From Verticillium longisporum (taxonomy: Eukaryota; Ascomycota; Sordariomycetes; Glomerellales; Plectosphaerellaceae), in contig JAETXT010000001.1 of the NCBI GenBank assembly GCA_019188255.1, positions 1,984,001 through 2,048,000 on the forward strand: a DNA stretch of 64,000 bases. The letters are read 5' to 3'. Below the pieces are notes generated by a model. The model saw nothing but the letters and a program-made list of their open reading frames with translations. It was not told where the DNA came from and searched no databases. Positions 11,093 through 21,431 of the stretch are shown here, piece after piece (position 1 is the stretch's first letter; each line of letters starts with the position of its first letter). Position numbers and translations under genes: made by a program.

Positions 11093-12034
11093 TTATCTCT
11101 GTGGAGCAGGCCAGCTTTGCTGGCCCAGGCTCGGGTCGGACAGCAGACCCAATCTTCGACCGAGGACTGACCACATGGTCTCCCCCTCGTCTAGAAGCCG
11201 ATGCCAGCTCCTCACGATGCTACTGACTGAAGATCCCAACACAAGAAACCCGCCCACGAGCGCAATCGTCTGGTCCAGCTCGCCCAGTTTCGTCGCCGAC
11301 TGCGGCATCAGCCCCGTATACATGGCGAAGTGGATCATGACAGCCACGCTGTCGCAACAGCAGAAGACATAGTAGATCAGCGTGACAAGCAAGTGAGGCA
11401 ACCCGTTCTTCACCCAGTTATAGACGGCGAGTCGTCGGACCAGCTTGCCATCTGCAAACAATGCCACCGGATGGAACAAGAACTCGGCGGCCCTGATCGT
11501 GATGACGAGATGCTGGCCGTCTCCGACGTGGAACGACCACCCGCCGAGGGGCACAACTTGGTAGTTAGCTCGCGCCGAGTTCGCCGAGTAGGCCACCATG
11601 ACTGCAAGCGTGCAGTACATTTGAACGGGGATCAGCCATGCGAGGCGGGCTTTGAGCAGCGGGCCGCCTACGCGCAGGTTGGCGACAATCATGAAGGCGC
11701 ACGGCAAGCTGATGGCACCGACAAAGTCATGACACAGCACGAAGGGCGCCTGCAGGGCCATCTGACGCGCCGAGTATGTTGTGTCGGTCGGATCGCCGCG
11801 GAAGGCTTCAGACGTTCCAGACAGCTGGTAGAAGATATCGGTAGCAGCCACGGCGGGGATGAGCAGGAATGCGGCGAGGTCAGCACTCAGCACCCAGTCG
11901 TCGCTTGTCTTGCGCTCAAGTGACCAAGAGAGCAGCAGCGCCAGGCCCGACAGCATCCAAGCGCCAGTCGTGCCGGGGCCGTAGAGAGATGAGACAAGTC
12001 CCAGCGGATCGGGAGAAGTGGTGGCGTCCTCCAT
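11093..12034 (-). CDS. Fungal multipass membrane protein with LYGPGTTGAW motif, function unknown
   Basis: A single-exon frame of 313 aa starting at the ATG at 12034 (MEDATTSPDPLGL). The frame stays open upstream but has no earlier ATG close by. It has about seven hydrophobic segments, including GAWMLSGLALLLSWSL, LAAFLLIPAVAATDIFYQL and a Cys-rich one (IYYVFCCCDSVAVMI). The N-terminal SLYGPGTTGAW motif recurs in a large, unnamed set of Pezizomycotina membrane proteins, which I recall but cannot check here. No transporter or enzyme signature is visible. A tandem duplicate or cluster partner is not seen nearby. Confidence 0.7.
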   Translation of the reverse strand: MEDATTSPDPLGLVSSLYGPGTTGAWMLSGLALLLSWSLERKTSDDWVLSADLAAFLLIPAVAATDIFYQLSGTSEAFRGDPTDTTYSARQMALQAPFVLCHDFVGAISLPCAFMIVANLRVGGPLLKARLAWLIPVQMYCTLAVMVAYSANSARANYQVVPLGGWSFHVGDGQHLVITIRAAEFLFHPVALFADGKLVRRLAVYNWVKNGLPHLLVTLIYYVFCCCDSVAVMIHFAMYTGLMPQSATKLGELDQTIALVGGFLVLGSSVSSIVRSWHRLLDEGETMWSVLGRRLGLLSDPSLGQQSWPAPQR

Positions 12035-12904
12035 TGTCCTGATGCCTGGCTCGAATTGGTGGCGATGGTGCACTTTGCTGATGCGGGCTTTGGCGTGTAT
12101 GCCTCAAGTTGGCGAGTGTCCGCCGAAGTTCGAAGGCCACGGAAATTGTGAGTAGCAATGCACAGTTGGTCATCCACATCCGTTTTCTACTATTCGGCTG
12201 ACTGGCGGCCTCACATCGTGATGACGGCAGGCTGTGTGCTGGCGATGATGATGCAGCATCCTGACGAGGCAGTGAGGGCGCCACGTCCTGAGCTTCGCAT
12301 CCTGTCAGCCATCGGACCAACGGCATCTGACTAAGGCGAAGGACTTTATATACAGCTTTAAGGCACATCCCATCTATGCGTCTGCTCAGCTAAACGACAC
12401 TCACGTGACTATCTTCCACGTGACCCGGAGAAGGCCGACAAGAACCCCCGCCTCATCTTCCGTTATCACGGGTGGGCCAACCCCGGAAAGTGGTCCTAAC
12501 CGAAATAGTCAGGTCGGCAAGCCGGGGCGCCACAATTTCGGCAATGACGCCGGAATCGAGCGAATCCCCGGCGTCATCCATTCCCCCCTCTCCCCAGTAT
12601 CCTCCCCGCTGCATTCGCAAATGCCAGGCCAGCCCCAGGAACCCAGGCTCTTGGATGACAATCTGACTGGGGCGGGACTGGCCCGTCGAATTCGGAGCCT
12701 TGCCCATGTGGTCTTGGTGTGGGGAACGGCGGGATCGGCACGAGATAGCATGCAGCTCACAGGCTTCGCGCAGAGGGGGAAGAAAAGTGTTGATAAAGAT
12801 GAAGGGGTCGCTTCCGAGGTGAACTTGGTTTCTCTTTTCTCCTTCCTTCTAGTCCACGTTCGTCTCCCCCCCGCGTAGCAGCTATTAGACCCGACCTCGT
12901 CACG
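12035..12904. promoter_or_regulatory. Divergent intergenic region between the membrane protein and nuclease genes
   Basis: About 870 bp between two divergent starts. No gene is supportable. The nuclease start is preceded by a pyrimidine-rich leader around 12830-12870. Confidence 0.5.
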
Positions 12905-14026
12905 ATGCGTGCCTCTCACTTTGCTGCCGCCCTCGTCGGCGCCTTCGCTGCGCCTGGCCTGGCATGGAACACTGATAGTGAGTCGCGACGTTCTCTCGGC
13001 TGCGGCTGAGGCTCCCTCCTCCTCCTCCTCCTCGTCAATTGCACAGCGTGCTGACCTCGAGGCCACCAGTCCACCAGCAGATTGGCTTCGCGGCCGAAAA
13101 GTTCCTCTCGCCGGCAGCCAAGGCCATCCTCAGCGAGATCCTCGAGCCCGAGTCGGGCGCCAGCCTCGGCCGCATTGGCGCGTGGGCCGACGCGCACCGC
13201 GGCACGCCCGAGGGCCGGCACACGACGACGTGGCACTGGATCAACCCGGCCGACCAGCCGCCGAGCTTCTGCAACGTGCACTACAACCGCGACTGCACGT
13301 CGGGCGGCTGCATCGTCAGCGCGCTCGCCAACGAGACGCAGATTCTCAAGTCGTGCATCCGCTCCGTCAAGGACGGCAAGCTCGTCGGCGGCGCCAACGC
13401 CACGTGCGCCAACGCCGCCAAGTTCATCACCCACTTCATCATGGACATTGCGCAGCCCATGCACGTCACGGGCATTGCGCGCGGCGGCAACGACATTCCC
13501 GTCGTCTTTGGCGGCGTCACGACCAACCTGCACGCCGTGAGCCGCCTTCCCGTCTTGTGCCGTTGAGAAGAGAATCTGTCTAACTGACACGCGCCAGATC
13601 TGGGACGGCCGCATCGTCTACTCGCTCGCCGGCAACGTCACGGGCTTCCCCAACACGACGATCCAGCCCTTCTTCAGCGACATGGTCGACCGCATCCGCG
13701 CCGACACATACTTTGTGCCGACGCGCGACTGGCTCAGCTGCACCGACCCGTCGACGCCGCTCGCCTGCCCGCTCGAGTGGGCGCGCGACGCCAACCAGTG
13801 GAACTGCGACTACGCCTTCAGCCAGAACACCAACGCCTCGGACCTGCGCACGAGCGGCTACGCCGAGGGCGCCTGGCCCATTGCCGAGTTGCAGATCGCC
13901 AAGGCCGTGCTCCGCATCGCCACGTGGTTCAACAAGCTCGCCGACTGCAACTTCAAGGACCGCGAGGTCGTCCTCGACCCCTGGCCCATGAAGGCCTGGC
14001 TCGGCGGGCCCAACGCTGGCAACTAG
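12905..14026 (+). CDS. Secreted S1/P1-type nuclease
   Basis: Predicted extracellular zinc-dependent single-strand nuclease/3'-nucleotidase. Exons are 12905-12977, 13070-13536 and 13598-14026, giving 322 aa. A signal peptide of about 20 residues ends GLA, so the mature protein would begin with Trp21. P1 nuclease uses its N-terminal Trp1 and His6 as zinc ligands, and here Trp21 and His26 keep that spacing. Further ligand motifs are present: Asp in IGAWADAHRG, TTTWHWIN, THFIMDIAQPMH and LHAIWDGR. Paired Cys residues and several N-x-S/T sites fit a secreted glycoprotein. The last intron falls directly before IWDGR. Converges on the EXPERA-domain gene. All ligand motifs seem intact, so activity is expected. 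Confidence 0.93.
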
Positions 14027-14464
14027 ATCTGATATTGGTGCTGCTGCAGCGTTGATTTCGTGTACATAATTTGTTGTTGGTCGACTTGATGATAGCGGAA
14101 AAATGAATTGACTCTGAACGGTATGCGGATGGTGCCGTTGAGGCGTACTCCGAGCGTGATATATGTGACTGCACTTTACTTCTTTGCGGAAGGCGCCGAA
14201 AGACGTCTCGATTGCGTTGGGGCGCCGGGGGGGTCGGAACACACGGCACCAGGGTCCGGGGGACGATAACCCCTGGTTCCCCCCCCCTTCAATGAATATG
14301 GCCTGCCGATGAGCAGTGCCTGACCCTTGCCTACACACTCTGAGAGTTACGCTGTTGTAGCGACTCCAGACAAATGTGCTCCATTGGTTTACCTGCCTAG
14401 GCCCCTTTTCCTTGTCTTCTCGGCTCCCATGAATCGTGGCCAGCACCCAGCAAAGCGCAACACC
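14027..14464. other. Convergent 3' intergenic region
   Basis: Presumed 3' untranslated regions of the nuclease and EXPERA-domain genes. It contains a C run near 14280-14288. No gene seen. Confidence 0.6.
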
Positions 14465-15337
14465 CTACAGGTTCTTCTTCGCCAGGGCCTTGTGCGCGTC
14501 AAAAGCCCCCGTGATCTCCTTGAATGCCACCCACAGCGCCCACGCCGGAATAAAAACCCACAGCATGTTGAAGAAGACGAGGTACAGCCACAGGTACATC
14601 CAGTTGCTCGTGTCGAGGTTGATGTTGCCGGTCAGCCACTCGGGACAGAACGTCATGAAGCCTGCAAAAAAAAAAAAAAAAAACGCGCCCTGTCAGCCGT
14701 GCCCTGAAGACAAGGGTTCTTGCACTGGGTCACACTCACCACCGTAGATCTCCGCCGTGGCAATCACGACAATCCAGAAATTGACCTTGGGTTCGCGCCG
14801 CGCAATCAGGTAGCAGATGTAGACGGCCAGCGGACCGGCGCCGAAGACGGTGAGCAGCTCGAGGCTGATGACGCCCTGTTTGGGAAGTCGCCGTTAGCAT
14901 TGCACCCGATGAAGTATCCGCGAGCAATGAGAAATTCCTACCAGATCAGCACCTGCCCAGCGCTTGTCGGCGTTGGCGTAGACCATCCATAGCTGGGCGA
15001 AGGGGTTGTCGCCGCCGGCCTGGGCGCCGTAGACGCGGTCGGTGTGGCCGAGGTAGTTGTAGGGCGTCGGGTGGAGGGCTCCAATGTCGACCACGTCGGC
15101 CACGGAGATGTAGGAGAAGAAGCAGTGGTAGAGGAAGCTCCCCTCGAGGAAGAAGTGGATCAGAGCATCGAAGGCGTGCCAGATGAAAAGGACGCGGTAC
15201 GTCGCCGACGTGGCAGGATGGAGGACGCGTCGCGAGACGGCGATGGCGACGGCCAGGAGCACGACGGTTGCTGCCAGGGAAATAAGAGTCGTCTGGTCGA
15301 AGAGATCCGGTGGAAGAGAGCTCGAGGACATCGACAT
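14465..15337 (-). CDS. EXPERA-domain membrane protein, EBP (sterol isomerase)-like
   Basis: Exons are 15337-14942, 14875-14740 and 14661-14465, giving 242 aa. Five hydrophobic segments and the aromatic-rich motifs FIWHAFDALIHFFLEGSFLY, YANADKRW and NMLWVFIPAW place it in the EXPERA superfamily with emopamil-binding proteins, which isomerise the sterol C8 double bond. The His and Glu in HAFDALIHFFLEG sit where EBP has its catalytic residues. The terminal KKNL suggests ER residence. Intron 2 contains an A run at 14666-14683. Ascomycetes often use the unrelated-fold Erg2 for sterol C8 isomerisation, so this protein may act on another substrate. Family call firm, substrate open. Confidence 0.8.
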
Positions 15338-15763
15338 GTTGGACGGTTGCAGACGATGGTCTTGCCGCTGTTGTTGAGTTGTCGTTGGAACTTTAGCCGA
15401 TAGCTCAACGCCGATAGCTCAGTGCAGGAACTGGCCAGTTGGCGATGTTACCTTCGGGAGTCCGTGCACAATAATTCCCCGAATAAAGTCGATCCACATG
15501 TTTCTGCATTGTAGAACATGGGAAATCGAGGCTCATGACGCAGAATGAGTCTCTGACATGTCACTGCAAAAAAGTCACTGCAAAAGTCACTGCAAGTATG
15601 ATTGTGGAAAGTGTATGAATTGCGGGTAAACTATCTAGGATCTCGTCCTCAGACTGTATGCTCGTGCTCAATCACTCCCTCATTCCAAAAGTACCATTAC
15701 GCCTTCGTGACCATTGCCGCCCTGATGGAGGGTAGGGGTATCATCATCGTGAAGAGGAGTTGC
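15338..15763. promoter_or_regulatory. Upstream region of the EXPERA-domain gene
   Basis: About 430 bp between two minus-strand genes. Three imperfect copies of gtcactgcaaaa are found near 15557-15596. No gene seen. Confidence 0.5.
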
Positions 15764-16037
15764 TTAGTGCTTGGCAGACTCCTTGTGGACATCAGCCTGG
15801 GTGTTGTGCTTGGTCTCGTCGAGCTTGTCACCGACGGCGTCCTTGCCGGCGGAGAAACTGGGAGACATGTTAGCAGGCTGTAGATTTTGGGAATCAGTGA
15901 ATAAGCGAGACGTACCGAGTGCCGATGCTGGCGTTGTTGTCCTTGGCGACCTCCTTGTTGGCCTCCTTGGAAGCGGTGGCACCGGCGCCCTGAACGGTCT
16001 CAGCGACGTAGTTGGCGGCGTTCTTGACAGTCTCCAT
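15764..16037 (-). CDS. grg-1: Glucose-repressible protein, GRG-1/CCG-1 family
   Basis: A 71-aa hydrophilic protein in two exons, 16037-15916 and 15857-15764; the intron carries a gctaac branch point. It starts METVKNAANYVAETVQ, continues ATASKEANKEVAKD and ends HKESAKH, matching Neurospora GRG-1/CCG-1. That gene is induced strongly when glucose runs out and is clock-controlled. The protein is rich in Ala, Lys and Glu, has no Cys or Trp, and resembles small stress or hydrophilin-type proteins; its biochemical role is unknown. A TATATAAA box lies at 16153-16160, about 115 bp upstream of the ATG, fitting a strongly expressed gene. Confidence 0.92.
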
Positions 16038-16152
16038 TGTGAAGCTTGGGTTGGTTGTTTGGGGTTGGTTGGTTTGAGTGATGTTTGATTGTAGAGAAGA
16101 AGATGTTGATGGAGGAAAGGAAGATGTCATCGATGGGTGGCAGAGGTGAGGG

Positions 16153-16160
16153 TTTATATA
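16153..16160 (-). promoter_or_regulatory. TATA box of the GRG-1-like gene
   Basis: TATATAAA on the minus strand, about 115 bp before the start codon. A run of 12 G residues (16167-16178) and an inverted repeat (16185-16206) lie just upstream. Confidence 0.7.
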
Positions 16161-16184
16161 GAGATAGGGGGGGGGGGGTAAGGA

Positions 16185-16206
16185 CCTCTGGCGAGCCTGC
16201 CAGAGG
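16185..16206. promoter_or_regulatory. Perfect 8-bp inverted repeat upstream of the TATA box
   Basis: cctctggc and gccagagg are separated by six bases (gagcct). The position, about 25 bp upstream of the TATA box of the GRG-1-like gene, makes it a candidate operator. Confidence 0.5.
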
Positions 16207-19084
16207 CACGCGCCCGATCTGGTGAGATCGAGCTCTTGCCTAGCACGGGCAGTCACTCTTCGTACCTTCACATTTGCTGTGGCTGAATCACAGGTGGGGG
16301 AGGGGCCCGCTCGTCTGCCTTCCTGGCCGTTTGCCCGACTGGTCTCCTGGGGCCGCTTCCTTTACTGGGCCGCTTGTCCCATCGAGGCAAGCAAAAAGGC
16401 AAGAGGTTTGGAGGGGTACGCCCCAGCAACAGCCACGATCCGATGCTTAGCGCTGTCTCGTTGGCTGGCCGTCGTCGGAAGACCATCATGTGGTCCCAAT
16501 GGGGCCTGGGAAGCTACGTCATGATAGAGCACGTTTGCGGCTCAGGGGGGAAGTCACTTGTGCGATGGTCAGACAAGTCAGGGTGCGTATGCTAGGCTGA
16601 AGCAGCATCATGGTTCTAACAACATGGACTTACTTGCTGGGACCTGATCGTCTCCCCATCGACACCATTTTCGCCTTAGGACCGGGGTAGCTCTGTCTGT
16701 GGCGGGGCCAAATGTTGCAGGGAGGCAGTCTTCGCCAGACCTGACGTCATGAGCAGCCCGCGGTGGGGCACGCGGTGGTGCAGATGCTGAACACTGGAGC
16801 TGCTCGTGCTTGTGCACCTGCTCTTCTTGCCCGTGCTGATGCTGATGCTGCTCGTTCGAACACATACATGTACCACACAATGCACTGCACACACATCAGG
16901 CAAAGCGCCGTGCCTACGTCATTTCCACGAACCACGTACCCCTCACCACCCGGATAGCGGGGTCGTCTCATGCCATGCCACTGGTCTTGAGACGTGTCTC
17001 TCCAACGCGCGCAGCTGAGGTGTGGACTCTGATCCGGATTGCACATGTCAAGAAGGCCACGAAATGTACATGGCAAACGTCAGCCATGTGTGATCTACGC
17101 CCGTAAGGCCATGCCGATATCATTTTCGTCTCGCCACGTTACGTAGGTCGATATGATGCATGATGCTGCTACCTTACATGTACCTTGATCGCCCGCCGGT
17201 ACAAACCGCCCGCAACAGCGCGTGACTGTTGATGGGGAATACGGCATGGAATTTCAGCACAAAGTCCATGTCTCCCCCCCCCTAGCATGATCAGCGCAGC
17301 GCCCCACAGCTCAATTCCAGGCACGAAGGACAGCAGAGCAGGCACGGTGGAAGGGGGAACTGGGGGGAGCGGGTGGGCATCAGAAAATCTCCCATGTCCA
17401 ATACGTGGCTGTGCGATACCTCGGAGCCTCATGCCCACTACCGTCGGAGGCTCAGTCGAAGCCTGTTGTAGCTCTCCTCTGCCTTGCCCCGCCAGATCTC
17501 TCTCAGAGCCTCCACACATCGGGAACGAGTTCCTCTCCCAAACACATAATCAAAACAATCAGCGTTGCAGCTGCCTGCTCTCATTGGCAGCTTGAGCAGC
17601 ATCTAAAGAACAAGCTCTGGCGCATGACGTCACCATCTTCCACTGCATGTTCTGGACCTGGCGGCCCCGTAGACACACGGTCCTTCTTTCCACAGCATAT
17701 ACGGAATGGGCAAGCTCAAGGTGCCCCCCCCCCATTATAAGGTAGGCAGCAGGCAGGCAGGCAGCCAAACAGGCAAGCAGGAGGGCAGCTTGGGCAGGCA
17801 AAACAGTACTTGCCAGAAACCCCCCTCGGGCGCCGCCTGCCCTTTGGATCGAGCCACGAATGAGGGGCCGGCAGCTGATCCCAAGAATCGCGACCCATGC
17901 CCCATTTCCACCTTGCCACATATTCTGCACCTGTCATCGAGATCGCAAACTCTTATCCCATCGCCCATCGTCCATCCAACATATCACCCAGCACCCATCA
18001 CCCATCGCCCCTCTTTGGCCCTGTGGATCGATCACGCCTACTGGCCGGGGGCCTCCGTCTCTCGCGGGGCTTTTGCTCCGGATCCTCGCCTCCATCCCAC
18101 TCGCACGAGCAACCTTGTCAGATGGACAATAGCCTTTTCTTCGATGCATCGATCACGTACTTCTCCCTTGTCCGTCGCAGCCCCCCGAGGTCCGTTGACC
18201 ACTGGGAGATGTGTCCAATCACGGCAAACCGGCCAGAACCGGGCGGACTTTGCCCACCGTCGGGCTGCTTCGCCCATCCCGTCACGGCCCAGATAGATCT
18301 TGGTGCTTCTTCCCTTTGGTTACCCCACGGCACACGGGCATGTCTTGTCGGACCCCTCCAACATCCCGCGTGCCTTTACGTCATGCTTACTGCGCTTCGT
18401 CGGTCTCGAACACTTCCCACGCTGGATGGAGCCTAGGTGTGCTCTGTCTTGTCGCGGCATGCTCTTGCAACGCGTGGCGTGCGGATGAGGCCAGGTTCTG
18501 CTGGCGTTGAACCTCGGCGAGCCGAAAGCCACATACCCCTCTCAGGCCGCTGTTATCCAGAGCTACGAAGCCAGCCTACGGCTCCAACAAGTAAAGGGGG
18601 GACAGTTTTGCTGCCGCGGTCAACGATTGGGACGCTTCGTCGCTCATGCATTCAGTCCCAAAGGGCAAGACTGCATGGTGCACGTGGTTACACATAGGAT
18701 CGAGCACCAAGCCGTGGATCGAGCGAGGCACTCGGGGCCGGACCGCGGGGACGAAGCTCAACTAGCGGCCGAGACTATCGGGCCCTTCTTGTGGGGTAGT
18801 GAGTCTCGCCCTCTGCCAAAGACGACCCTTTTGCCCCCAGCCCCCAGGTGTTCAAGCCTTGAACATCCTGCCAGCGCAACCTTGGAAACCGAATCGTCTC
18901 CTCTCCGCCCAACTCCTCATCTACCCCGTGCTTTCGGTACGCTCCGAAAAGGCTTGCTTATAGGTGCCTCGCCTATGATATCTGGTACGTACTGTGGTTG
19001 AACGTGTCTCGCCGACTGGGCAGTCGCTTTGGCCTCTGAAAATGGTGTTTCGTATGCCTCATGGTGCCTTGACAGGCCGCGTAT

Positions 19085-20010
19085 GCCTCCCTTCACATCA
19101 CTGGTCTTGCTGGATCAGTATGGCCACTTTCATGTTCGGACCGATCCCAAGACCATCTGCTGTTGAGATATCGAACCACCTCGACGATGACTTCCTGTAC
19201 TTGTACACCTTGCCCTCTTCAATACTGCTCTCCCGACCGAGTCGGGCAAAAGTGAAGAACTATGGACGCCCGAAGTTGTCTGTAGAAGCCGTCTCTGGGC
19301 TGCTCGCCAGCATGTATGTCCAAAGTCTGCCTGGCCGCTGGAGACGCTTGGATGGGTCAGCCATCAGCCTCTCGGCCAGGTCGCATCCGTCGGAAGAACG
19401 GCAAGCTGCGCAGGTCAAGGAGTGTGCCCCTGCCAGACTCGCGATGCTCCTGAGGAGGAGACTCTGTGACGTGCCAGTCCAAGCTCTGCTTCCTAGAGCG
19501 GGATTCGGCATATTGTGTATGTTACCCTCCGCTGAATCATGTTGAAGTACCGACAAGAGTATCAACAGACTCGACACGAAGGCTCAAGTGCTCGATCGTA
19601 TTCACAGATTCTTCCTCATCGGAATGTAGAGGGTCTGATGAGCCTCCCAACCAGCTGGGTCTGCCGGCTTGGCTCGATCCAAGGCAGCCGCACCAAGTCA
19701 ATGACAGGAGCTTGGTCTGCTTGGCTTCCCCAGACAGTCGGGCAAGGGCATTGCTCGGATGCTCCAGATACATGGCGAACAGGTGACCGGCAAGGCGGCA
19801 CGAGATGGGGCAGAGGTCGGAGCTCAGGGGTTGCAGCCTTGTCGCCAAGTCTGAAACGTCCAAAGGGAGTCTGTGGGTTCGGGAGTCATCGGACGGATCG
19901 AGAGTTTGCTGGTGTGAGTGTTTCAGGTGCCAAGCCCGCAACTCGTGAGAGGGTTCTTGGAGGCGTTGGTGCACGCCTCTCGTCGGACTCCTAGGGGTCG
20001 ACTCGGCTCT
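19085..20010 (-). pseudogene. Possible coding remnant, unrecognised
   Basis: Read on the minus strand, an open stretch to about 19551 (segment SCRLAGHLFAMYLEHPSNA) can join a second stretch across a possible intron with GT at about 19550 and ctctag acceptor near 19499. The second stretch (MADPSKRLQRPGRLWTYML) then meets one TAG at about 19261, after which the same frame runs on for some 55 codons (KSSSRWFDISTADGLGIG) to a stop near 19085. Composition looks protein-like, but no start codon, family or conserved motif is identified. It could be an eroded gene or chance. Confidence 0.2.
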
Positions 20011-20330
20011 GGGTGCCGCGTCCTGCCCGATCCATGGACGAGAAGGGGCATCTGGATCGTGGAGGCTCCTCGCGAGGTTAGTGGGAGACGGGTGTAAGGG
20101 GGAAAGGATGGCAGAGAGGGTGGAAGATGCGCGATTGAGTGCTCTGTCCTCTTCAACCGTGGTGCATCCACCAATGCTGCGAATCGCTTCTTTTCGAGTC
20201 CTCTTCTCCCCCAGACGCAGCCCTACCAGCGCTCAACAGTCTGATCCCAATGGCTGGGAAAGGTAAGCAAGAGATTGAGCTGGTGTTATCGGGCTGAAGA
20301 TGGATTGAGTACGGAGGTGGTGGAGCAGTA

Positions 20331-20346
20331 CCCCGCGGCCGCGGGG
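20331..20346. other. 16-bp perfect palindrome
   Basis: ccccgcggccgcgggg reads the same on both strands. It contains CGG/CCG triplets of the kind bound by Zn2Cys6 dimers, but no target gene is adjacent. Confidence 0.5.
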
Positions 20347-21431
20347 AAATTCGAGAGCAAGAGGACGAGCGACAGTGACAGCTCTTGGCTGCCCGGTTAG
20401 CAAGTCATGGCGGCCTTGGCATCAACCACGACACACAGTCTAAGGCTCCATCTCTTTTCCTCACGTTCGCCGCGACACCGGGGCTGTTGCGACGCAACAA
20501 GTCTGTCGCAACCACACATACGGATTACAAACTGACATGGTCATTCTGCAGCCTGCTCGCATGGCAACAGTCTGAGCAACGTCTCGAATAGCCTCAGACC
20601 CACCTACCTGGCAGCGGCGTGACGGCGGGTTTTCAAGAAGCGCAGACCGCCCTTTGTATCGCGAGGCGTCCATCACATGGCCCCCGCCCCCAGAAGCAGT
20701 AATATGCCCTAGCATTAAGATCGGGGGAAAGGGACATTTGTTTCTTCGTTATCGGCATGAATGCCTCTGCTATTTTTACTCACGGGGGCCTCAGCTTTGG
20801 GAGGGCGACGGTGGAGGGTTCCATCGATCAAGCTTATTGACGACCCGCCTACGCCAGTCCCGAGAACCTCTAAAGTGCTATGAATGGTGAAAACGCATCC
20901 CTATCAATCATGTTCGGGTATCATTTCAGTTTCAAGCTTAATTCTTAGCCGACTAGTCCAGGCAGGAGCCATGTCAGGGTCGAGAAGCTGCCCGGTGCTC
21001 ATCATCGTCGCAACCACTAGCCTCATGCTGCCAGGAAAAGAACAGACGAAAGATCTTTTCTTGGCATTGTCTCGACTCGGACTCATCTCTGTGCCCTGTT
21101 GAGTCGCAGTGTTGATCACACTCGAGTCGTCCTGCGCGCTTGATCCGTCGTGAGAGAAACCATAAGAAGCCCTGGAGATCTCCCCTTTCCTCCAATTTGT
21201 TGTTGGCTTTCATCATCGCATCTTCATCTGTTAATCTCTCGCACCGTCGCTCCCTCCAAAGTTTGACATCTCGACTCCTGGCGAGCGGACAATTCCTTTC
21301 TCTATCACAACGCCGGACGTCTTTTCCAGCTACCCCTGATACGTTTCTTCCCCCGTTATTCTTTGACGTCCCATCACACCTTTGAGCCCGAAATACGCTG
21401 TACTTCGTGAAGAATACGAAGCACCGCCGCC

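Larger units (their letters stand above)
16207..21431. other. Gene-poor 5.2-kb region
   Basis: No gene with a recognisable product. Contents seen: a ggca-rich simple repeat near 17743-17765, C runs near 17273-17282 and 17727-17735, a coding-like remnant on the minus strand (19085-20010), and a 16-bp palindrome at 20331-20346. The last few hundred bases should be the promoter of the secreted protein gene at 21432. Confidence 0.5.
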
